Positions 1 to 4,814 of a stretch of DNA of 6,078 nucleotides are shown piece by piece. The stretch is taken from NCBI GenBank assembly GCA_938003725.1, contig CALKXX010000117.1:1-6078 (forward strand), given 5' to 3'. Source of the stretch: an uncultured Sphingomonadaceae bacterium. Lineage in GTDB: Bacteria > Pseudomonadota > Alphaproteobacteria > Sphingomonadales > Sphingomonadaceae. How positions within the stretch are numbered: position 1 is the first letter of the stretch; each line of letters starts with the position of its first letter. The notes under the pieces were generated by a model, which made no database searches, was not told where the DNA came from, and worked only from the letters and a program-made list of their open reading frames with translations. The position numbers were made by a program, and so were the translations under genes.

Positions 1-155
1 GTGCGCATAGCAGCTTCGGCCGCGCGGTCGGCTTCGGTGACGAAGGTGGAATCACTCTTTGCTTCTTGATCAAATTTTGCGCGGAAGAACGGGCGGATAG
101 CTTCGCCTGCGGCTTCGGCCAATTGTTCGGCGAGAGCAATATCTTTTGGGGTCAT
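1..155 (-). CDS. hisN: HisN-type histidinol-phosphatase, inositol monophosphatase family (partial, N-terminal 51 codons)
   Basis: Only the N-terminus is present; the gene runs off the left edge. The 51 readable codons begin MTPKDIALAEQLAEAAG and contain K33, then a D-S-T-x-V-T-E-A-D-R stretch at residues 35-44. That is the usual N-terminal signature of inositol-monophosphatase-family enzymes, and in this form it resembles HisN-type histidinol-phosphatases of alphaproteobacteria. Such enzymes are Mg2+-dependent cytoplasmic phosphatases that convert L-histidinol phosphate to histidinol. The metal-binding D-P-[IL]-D-G-T motif lies outside the window, so the substrate cannot be confirmed. The start ATG overlaps the stop of the upstream DsbB-like gene (ATGA), and a GAGG ribosome site lies inside the end of that gene, which points to translational coupling. 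It could also be a general inositol-1-phosphatase or CysQ relative, but HisN is favoured. Confidence 0.75.
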   Translation of the reverse strand, partial: MTPKDIALAEQLAEAAGEAIRPFFRAKFDQEAKSDSTFVTEADRAAEAAMR

Positions 156-559
156 TTTTCCTCAATCACTTGTTCGGTTGGTCGCCAAGCCCATAGATAG
201 AGGACCAATCCGGTGATGATAAACAGTGCACAGCCCGACAACACCCATGCATTGGCCCACCAATATTCGCCCCAAGTAAATTCACCTGCCATGATTTTCT
301 TCCAGCCATTAAAATGCTGCATACTGGCAACGACAAGACCTAGCACAGCAAGGCCGGATGATATCCATCGGTTCAGCCAATGTTGCGGATTGGCAAGCAA
401 CGCCAGACCGAGCAAGCCAATAACTGTCCTTTGCGCCCTACAATAGGGACAGACATAGACCCATCCGGCAAATTCGGTGACCCAGGCGAAGACGGAAATA
501 AATATCGCCAATAGTGCGATATGGACACGATATTTCAGCAAGGTTTCAAAACCGGGCAT
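152..559 (-). CDS. DsbB-like disulfide bond formation membrane protein, short form with a single cysteine pair
   Basis: A 135-residue membrane protein with four predicted helices at about 10-30, 41-58, 66-82 and 102-124. Between helices 1 and 2 is C37-P-Y-C40, followed by R-A-Q-R44. Both the CxxC and the arginine four residues after its second cysteine match the DsbB family, where E. coli C41/C44 and R48 handle quinone-linked redox chemistry at the periplasmic face. Classical DsbB oxidises DsbA through a second cysteine pair in the loop between helices 3 and 4. Here that loop (about 83-101, rich in Trp and Tyr) has no cysteine; the only other one is C110 in helix 4. It may therefore pass electrons differently or act on another partner. 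It starts 27 nt after prs and overlaps the phosphatase gene by 4 nt. The ribosome site is weak (AAAAGG, about 10 nt upstream). I give no gene symbol because the missing second pair makes dsbB itself uncertain. Confidence 0.75.
   Translation of the reverse strand: MPGFETLLKYRVHIALLAIFISVFAWVTEFAGWVYVCPYCRAQRTVIGLLGLALLANPQHWLNRWISSGLAVLGLVVASMQHFNGWKKIMAGEFTWGEYWWANAWVLSGCALFIITGLVLYLWAWRPTEQVIEEK
160..163 (-). promoter_or_regulatory. Ribosome binding site of the HisN-type gene inside the end of the DsbB-like gene
   Basis: On the minus strand GAGG is followed by four A residues and then ATG. The site lies within the last codons (Glu-Glu-Lys) of the DsbB-like gene, and the start codon overlaps that gene's TGA. 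It supports the start chosen for the phosphatase and coupled translation of the two genes. Confidence 0.6.
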
Positions 560-586
560 AGAGAATGTGCCTTTTGGTACCGACTG

Positions 587-1522
587 TTAGTCCCACAGGC
601 TCGACACCGAACTTTCATCCGCAATCCGTTTTATGGCTTCGCCGAGTAGTGGCGCAATCGGCAGAATGCGAATCTTGTCTGAATCCAGCGCTCCTTGAGG
701 CGGCTTAATCGTGTCGGTAATAATTAGTTTGCGTAGCGAGCTGTTATTCACCCGTTCAACCGCCTTACCGGACAAAACGCCATGCGTGATATAGGCGGCG
801 ACGTCGGTCGCGCCGGCCGCGATCAAAGCGTCAGAAGCATTGCACAATGTGCCGGCACTGTCGGCAATATCATCAATCATCACACAAAAGCGGCCTTTGA
901 CATCACCAATGATATTCATCACTTCGGAAACGCCCGCCTTTTCGCGGCGCTTGTCAACGATAGCCAGTGGCGCATTGTTTAGGCGCTTGGCCAGCGCCCG
1001 TGCACGGACGACACCGCCAACATCGGGAGAGACAACCATGATATCCTTGTCGGCATGGCGGGATTTAATATCCTCACTGATAACCGGCGCGCCGAATAAA
1101 TTATCGGTAGGGATATCGAAAAACCCCTGAATTTGGCCGGCATGCAGGTCGACGGTTAGAACGCGATCTGCACCCGCCTCGGTGATCAGGTTCGCCACCA
1201 GCTTGGCCGAAATCGGTGTCCGTGGCCCCGGTTTCCGGTCTTGGCGTGCATATCCGAAATAGGGAAGCACAGCGGTAATCCGTTTTGCTGAGGCCCGGCG
1301 CAGCGCATCGATACTGATTAGCAGCTCCATGAGGTTGTCATTGGCCGGATGACTCGTTGACTGCACCACAAATACATCTTCGCCGCGCACATTTTCGTGG
1401 ATCTCGATAAAAATCTCGTCATCCGCAAAGCGCTTTACGCTCGCATCGGTTAGCGGTATTTTCAGATAATCGGCAATCGCCTGAGCGAGCGGCAAATTAC
1501 TGTTGCCGGACATGAGTTTCAT
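587..1522 (-). CDS. prs: Ribose-phosphate pyrophosphokinase (PRPP synthetase)
   Basis: Makes 5-phosphoribosyl-1-pyrophosphate from ribose 5-phosphate and ATP in the cytoplasm, feeding purine, pyrimidine, histidine, tryptophan and NAD synthesis. At 311 residues it is the usual bacterial class I length (about 310-320). Visible hallmarks, in order: the N-terminal phosphoribosyltransferase-like half beginning MKLMSGNSNLPLAQAIA; the ATP-binding Y-A-R-Q-D-R-K at 91-97; the metal-binding D-L-H-A-G-Q-I-Q-G-F-F at 125-135, including H127; the catalytic flexible-loop region around K191-R193; and the ribose-5-phosphate loop D-D-I-A-D-S-A-G-T at 217-225. The start is supported by a GGGGAAG ribosome site 7 nt upstream; a second ATG at codon 4 is less likely. 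It is probably the first gene of a transcript continuing into the DsbB-like gene and hisN. The 69-nt gap to the upstream regulator gene on the same strand may hold its promoter, though I could not pick out convincing -35 and -10 boxes. Confidence 0.97.
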   Translation of the reverse strand: MKLMSGNSNLPLAQAIADYLKIPLTDASVKRFADDEIFIEIHENVRGEDVFVVQSTSHPANDNLMELLISIDALRRASAKRITAVLPYFGYARQDRKPGPRTPISAKLVANLITEAGADRVLTVDLHAGQIQGFFDIPTDNLFGAPVISEDIKSRHADKDIMVVSPDVGGVVRARALAKRLNNAPLAIVDKRREKAGVSEVMNIIGDVKGRFCVMIDDIADSAGTLCNASDALIAAGATDVAAYITHGVLSGKAVERVNNSSLRKLIITDTIKPPQGALDSDKIRILPIAPLLGEAIKRIADESSVSSLWD

Positions 1523-1529
1523 AAAGCTG

Positions 1530-1536
1530 CTTCCCC
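1530..1536 (-). promoter_or_regulatory. Ribosome binding site of prs
   Basis: GGGGAAG on the minus strand, 7 nt before the ATG at 1522. It decides between that ATG and the in-frame ATG three codons further in, favouring the upstream one. Confidence 0.6.
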
Positions 1537-1591
1537 GATAGCTATTTAATGGTTCCGTTTAACAGCTATGCAGGAAATCAAAAGGGGCTTT

Positions 1592-2389
1592 TCATGAAAT
1601 CCAGCCTGATTGTTTTAGCCGGGCGATGTGGCTGCGTGATACGGGTATCTCCATATTATTTGACAGAACAAGTTTCACATTCCGCCCTTGTCTTTTGACC
1701 CCGGTCACGGCGGCCTTTGCCACCCACCAGCTGCGATGTACTTGCATGCCCTCTATCATATCCATTTCGTCAATCGCATCACTGAACCGCATGAGCAGCA
1801 TTTCGCTGCGCTGTGCGGCATGGACGCGGACATAATGATCCTCGATATGCAGCGCGAAAATCTCGTCCGGAAATCCTGGTGGCAATCTGTTGTGCAGCTT
1901 CGCCTGTTGCGACGGCTGGGCCGTTTCCATCTGCTGCGCTTCCGATTGCTTTTGTGGCCATTTGTCGGGCACATCATGGCCGGGTTGATCTTCACTGGAT
2001 CGCGGAAAGACGAGCCGCATCAACAAGAAGATAGCAATACCGATACCGGCGCATTGAAGATACAGCGCGGCAAAATCACTTCCCAGCAATGGACCTGCAA
2101 CCCGCATTCCATTCATTGCAAAGCCGATCAGAAACGCTAGCGGTAATGCAGCAACAGCGGTTGCCAGTATAATAGCTGCCCAGAGAGGCACGACGGTGAT
2201 CTGGGTTAACCAACTTGCGGCGTGCGTCACAGGCCGGAATATTGCATATCCGACCAGGATGAAGCCGGTCCAGTAGAGGAGCCTGAATGCCAGCGGAATG
2301 GTATAAGTTCCAAACGGCCCCAGCATCCCGAGCACAAGCCCGATGGCGGATATGATAAGTAGTTCAACGCTGAGTTGGCGGAACGGCAT
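1592..2389 (-). CDS. Membrane-anchored LytTR-family transcription regulator
   Basis: Four predicted membrane helices lie at about residues 8-25, 36-51, 65-90 and 105-128. A polar, Gln- and Pro-rich linker (about 130-170) then leads to a C-terminal LytTR DNA-binding domain (about 170-263). Domain hallmarks are D-E-I-F-A-L-H-I-E-D-H-Y-V near its start, V-H-R-S-W-W-V in the middle and I-P-V-S-R-S-H at the end. There is no receiver domain, so it is not a classical two-component regulator; input probably comes through the membrane part. The open frame reaches an ATG at 2512 (306 residues), but I prefer the ATG at 2389 (265 residues; a GTG lies just before it). The extra 41 residues are basic, rich in Cys, Trp and Gln, unlike the family's usual start, and would leave only 43 nt for divergent promoters. 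Neither start has a strong ribosome site. It is divergent from the DUF2306-like gene, its likely regulatory partner. The target and ligand are unknown. Confidence 0.85.
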   Translation of the reverse strand: MPFRQLSVELLIISAIGLVLGMLGPFGTYTIPLAFRLLYWTGFILVGYAIFRPVTHAASWLTQITVVPLWAAIILATAVAALPLAFLIGFAMNGMRVAGPLLGSDFAALYLQCAGIGIAIFLLMRLVFPRSSEDQPGHDVPDKWPQKQSEAQQMETAQPSQQAKLHNRLPPGFPDEIFALHIEDHYVRVHAAQRSEMLLMRFSDAIDEMDMIEGMQVHRSWWVAKAAVTGVKRQGRNVKLVLSNNMEIPVSRSHIARLKQSGWIS

Positions 2390-2410
2390 CACCCAATTTC
2401 TCTGTTGTTG

Positions 2411-2439
2411 GCCGGCCCATTCACGCTTCGTGAACCGGC
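2411..2439. repeat. Bulged 11-bp inverted repeat upstream of the LytTR regulator gene
   Basis: GCCGG (2411-2415), a four-base bulge CCCA, then TTCACG (2420-2425), a CTT spacer, CGTGAA (2429-2434) and CCGGC (2435-2439). The inner hexamers and outer pentamers are each perfectly complementary. On the regulator's transcript it would form a GC-capped hairpin with a 3-nt loop, 21 nt before the ATG at 2389. No U-run follows on either strand, so it is not an intrinsic terminator. It could be an operator or an mRNA structure affecting initiation. Confidence 0.5.
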
Positions 2440-2543
2440 GGATGGCGCAGTTTTGTTGTGTTCCACGAATAAGCTTGGTCCACCTGCGAAAGCAAGCTGG
2501 TATTGCGATCATGTCCGATCAAATTGGTGGCAGCAATGTTTAA

Positions 2544-2549
2544 GAGGAG
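2544..2549 (+). promoter_or_regulatory. Ribosome binding site of the DUF2306-like gene
   Basis: GAGGAG, followed by six bases and ATG at 2556, is the strongest ribosome site in the window. It fixes the start of this gene and implies efficient translation. Confidence 0.7.
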
Positions 2550-2555
2550 TGAAAA

Positions 2556-3095
2556 ATGTCGGACCATGCCAAACTCGCTAACCAGACTGGGATGCGCGCA
2601 AAGAATATATTCTTGGCGGCTGGGGCAACCATTCTCATCACGTTGGTTCTGATGTCGCTTGTCTCAATCTCTGGCGGTTTTGTCTCCGGTACTGAACCGG
2701 AAACTGCTCGGCCGCGTCTAAGCATAGCAATCATCATACATCTTTCTACCGTCGTCCCGGCTATCCCGATGGGGGCTTATATATTGTGGCGTAAAAAGGG
2801 GGATGCGCTTCACAAGGCAATGGGCCGGGTCTGGGCCATCTTGATGATTGTTACCGCCATTTCCAGTTTCTGGATTGGTCGCCCGGGAACCGGATTGGGG
2901 GGGACCGGATATAGTTTTATCCATATCTTTTCGATCGTCACTCTTGTTTCCATTCCCTTAGGGATATGGGCCATTCGAAAAGGCGATGTGGTTGGGCATT
3001 ACCGTGCCATGCAGGGACCGTATATTGGACTATTAATCGCTGGCCTCTTTGCTTTTCTTCCGGGGCGGATATTGGGAAGTTTGATTTTTGGTTGA
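2556..3095 (+). CDS. DUF2306-like predicted membrane protein, function unknown
   Basis: A 179-residue inner-membrane protein with about five predicted helices (17-38, 56-78, 91-107, 119-141, 153-170). The pattern fits DUF2306-type membrane proteins: H86-K-A-M-G-R-V-W before helix 3, a histidine in F-I-H-I-F-S in helix 4 (H123), a K-G-D-x-x-x-H-Y-R-A-M-Q turn (142-153, H148) before helix 5, and P-G-R near the end of helix 5 (169-171). With H62 in helix 2 there are several histidines at or inside the membrane, which could suit heme, metal or quinone binding; that is inference only. The family has no established biochemical role that I know of. It has a strong ribosome site and is transcribed away from the membrane-anchored LytTR regulator, so it may be that regulator's target or sensory partner. 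It ends 54 nt before nadE, with no visible terminator between. Confidence 0.75.
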   Translation: MSDHAKLANQTGMRAKNIFLAAGATILITLVLMSLVSISGGFVSGTEPETARPRLSIAIIIHLSTVVPAIPMGAYILWRKKGDALHKAMGRVWAILMIVTAISSFWIGRPGTGLGGTGYSFIHIFSIVTLVSIPLGIWAIRKGDVVGHYRAMQGPYIGLLIAGLFAFLPGRILGSLIFG

Positions 3096-3114
3096 ATGCC
3101 TTAAAACAAAACAT

Positions 3115-3143
3115 TTGCCGTTATCCTCGCCCCTTTCTATCAG
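3115..3143 (+). promoter_or_regulatory. Possible nadE promoter placing transcription start at the ATG
   Basis: TTGCCG (3115-3120) and TATCAG (3138-3143) are separated by exactly 17 bases; each matches four of six consensus positions. Transcription would start near 3149-3151, at the nadE ATG itself, giving a leaderless or nearly leaderless message. Leaderless transcripts are well known in alphaproteobacteria, and the AGGG before this ATG is only a modest ribosome site. The match is weak and could be chance. Confidence 0.22.
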
Positions 3144-3149
3144 GGCTGG

Positions 3150-4805
3150 ATGACGGACAAGCTCATTATAACTATGGCACAGCTGACGCAGTCGGTTGGT
3201 GATTTGCGCGCCAATGCAGACGCGATGATCGCAGTATTGCAGGGGGCACCGGATAGCGATCTGGTCATCTTCCCCGAGTTACAGCTCATTGGGTACCCGC
3301 CAGAGGATTTGGTCTTAAAACCCGCTGTGTGGGAGCGAGCGGAGACCGAGTTAAATCGGCTCGCTGCGGCAACCGCCGGAACCGGCCCCGCGATGCTGGT
3401 CGGGTCTATTTTCCGGGAGGATGACAAGCTCTATAATGGGCTTGCCTTGCTTGAAGACGGCCGGGTGAAAGACGTGCGCTACAAAGTTGAGCTGCCCAAT
3501 TACGGTACATTTGATGAAAAGCGATTATTTGCCAGCGGCCCGATGCCCGACCCGGTCGAGTTTCGCGGTGTGAAACTGGGCCTGCCCATTTGCGAGGATG
3601 GTTGGCTGCCAGATGTTTGCGAACATCTTGCGGGGCTGGGTGCCGAGTTGCTGATATCCGTAAATGGCAGCCCTTATGAAATCGATAAAGATGACCGCCG
3701 GGAAACAGAAGTTTTTCAGGCACGGGTCGAGGAAACGGGCCTGCCGTTGCTTTTTCTGAACCGCGTCGGCGGTCAGGATGAGGTGGTTTTCGATGGCTGC
3801 TCGTTTGTGCTCAATGCCGATGGAGAAACTGTCCACCGGCTTCCTGATTGGGAAGAACATATGCGCACGACACAATGGACCCGGAGTGAAGTGGGTTGGA
3901 GCTGCGCCGCCGGTGAGGTGGAAAAATGGGACACCCACCCCGCTGATATTTACAACGCCATGATCGTGGGACTGCGTGATTATGTGAATGCTAATCGTTT
4001 CCCCGGCGTGGTGTTGGGCCTGTCGGGCGGAATTGACAGCGCCTTATCTGCCGCAGTAGCCGTCGATGCACTTGGGGCGGACCGGGTATGGTGTGTGATG
4101 ATGCCTTCGCGGTTTACATCGCAAGAAAGCCTCGACGATGCAGCGGGCTGTGCCAAGCTATTGGGCACAAAGCTCTATACGATTCCAATCATGCCAGCGA
4201 TCGAGGGATTTGATGCGATGCTGAATGATAGTTTTTCAGACAGCAATGTTGATATTACCGAAGAGAATATTCAATCCCGCATCCGCGGTGTGACCCTTAT
4301 GGCGCTGTCTAACAAATTTGGACATATGTTGCTGACCACGGGTAACAAGAGCGAGATGAGCGTGGGGTACGCGACTATCTATGGCGACATGGCGGGCGGG
4401 TATTCAGTGCTAAAAGATGCCTATAAACTGACATGTTTCAAATTATCGGAGTGGCGCAACCGGAATAAGCCTTCACTGGGTCTCGGACCAGACGGCCCGG
4501 TAATGCCCGACGCCGTGATTACCAAGCCGCCAAGCGCTGAACTTCGCGAAGATCAGAAGGACAGTGACAGCCTTCCGGACTATGAGATTCTGGATCCGTT
4601 ACTACACGGCCTGGTTGAGGAAGAGCTGTCGGTCTCTGATCTTGTCTCCCGGGGTTTTGATCGCGAAACAGTGATCCGCATAGAGCGATTATTATATGTT
4701 GCAGAATATAAACGGCGGCAGGCGCCCCCCGGGGTGAAACTTGGGACTAGAAATTTTGGCCGAGATCGGCGCTATCCCATTACCAATGCATTTAGAACGG
4801 TTTAA
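3150..4805 (+). CDS. nadE: Glutamine-dependent NAD+ synthetase
   Basis: Catalyses the last step of NAD+ synthesis: deamido-NAD (nicotinic acid adenine dinucleotide), ATP and glutamine-derived ammonia give NAD+, AMP and PPi. It is a two-domain cytoplasmic enzyme. The N-terminal nitrilase-type glutaminase domain (about 1-255) shows the full Glu-Lys-Cys triad: E43 in F-P-E-L, K112 in Y-K-V-E-L-P-N-Y, and C148 in P-I-C-E-D-G-W. The C-terminal synthetase domain (about 265-551) has the ATP-pyrophosphatase loop S-G-G-I-D-S-A at 292-298, with T-T-G-N-K-S-E at 396-402 and G-Y-A-T-I-Y-G-D-M-A-G-G at 406-417. At 551 residues it is the common bacterial form, shorter than the roughly 680-residue actinobacterial type. 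It supplies its own ammonia from glutamine, so no separate amidotransferase is needed. The ATG at 3150 puts the glutaminase domain at its usual N-terminal position; AGGG upstream is a modest ribosome site. The stop is 9 nt before gltX, implying co-transcription. Confidence 0.97.
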   Translation: MTDKLIITMAQLTQSVGDLRANADAMIAVLQGAPDSDLVIFPELQLIGYPPEDLVLKPAVWERAETELNRLAAATAGTGPAMLVGSIFREDDKLYNGLALLEDGRVKDVRYKVELPNYGTFDEKRLFASGPMPDPVEFRGVKLGLPICEDGWLPDVCEHLAGLGAELLISVNGSPYEIDKDDRRETEVFQARVEETGLPLLFLNRVGGQDEVVFDGCSFVLNADGETVHRLPDWEEHMRTTQWTRSEVGWSCAAGEVEKWDTHPADIYNAMIVGLRDYVNANRFPGVVLGLSGGIDSALSAAVAVDALGADRVWCVMMPSRFTSQESLDDAAGCAKLLGTKLYTIPIMPAIEGFDAMLNDSFSDSNVDITEENIQSRIRGVTLMALSNKFGHMLLTTGNKSEMSVGYATIYGDMAGGYSVLKDAYKLTCFKLSEWRNRNKPSLGLGPDGPVMPDAVITKPPSAELREDQKDSDSLPDYEILDPLLHGLVEEELSVSDLVSRGFDRETVIRIERLLYVAEYKRRQAPPGVKLGTRNFGRDRRYPITNAFRTV

Positions 4806-4814
4806 GTAGAAATT

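Larger units (their letters stand above)
2390..2555. promoter_or_regulatory. Shared upstream region of the divergent LytTR regulator and DUF2306-like genes
   Basis: If the regulator starts at 2389, these 166 nt are the only space for promoters of both divergent genes. Visible structure: a bulged inverted repeat at 2411-2439, a spaced inverted hexamer (AGCTTG at 2472-2477, CAAGCT at 2493-2498) and the ribosome site of the plus-strand gene. I found no convincing -35/-10 pair on either strand, and no clean pair of LytTR-type direct repeats. If translation instead starts at 2512, most of this stretch is coding. Confidence 0.4.

Noticed and set aside
1523..1591. Promoter for prs in the 69-nt gap
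   Set aside because: The region is AT-rich and a promoter is plausible, but no -35/-10 pair with correct spacing matched better than three of six at a box.
1580..1592. AAAAG-GGG-CTTTT inverted repeat at the end of the LytTR gene, considered as a terminator
   Set aside because: The stem is five pairs, four of them A-T, overlapping the stop codon, and is not followed by a U-run on the minus strand; too weak to call.
1688..2140. 150-codon plus-strand open frame opposite the LytTR regulator
   Set aside because: It is antisense to a recognisable protein with membrane helices and a LytTR domain; its own translation has no recognisable motif and no ribosome site.
2445..2453. GCAGTTTTG as a LytTR-type binding half-site
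   Set aside because: It partly fits the known GTT-centred half-site, but no second copy lies about 21-22 bp away on either side.
2511..2567. ATGTCCGA (2511-2518) and a near-inverted TCGGACCAT across the DUF2306-like start
   Set aside because: The second arm needs a one-base insertion to match and lies in coding sequence; probably chance.
3525..3938. 137-codon minus-strand open frame opposite nadE
   Set aside because: Antisense to the nitrilase-domain region of nadE, which carries its catalytic residues; no motif of its own.
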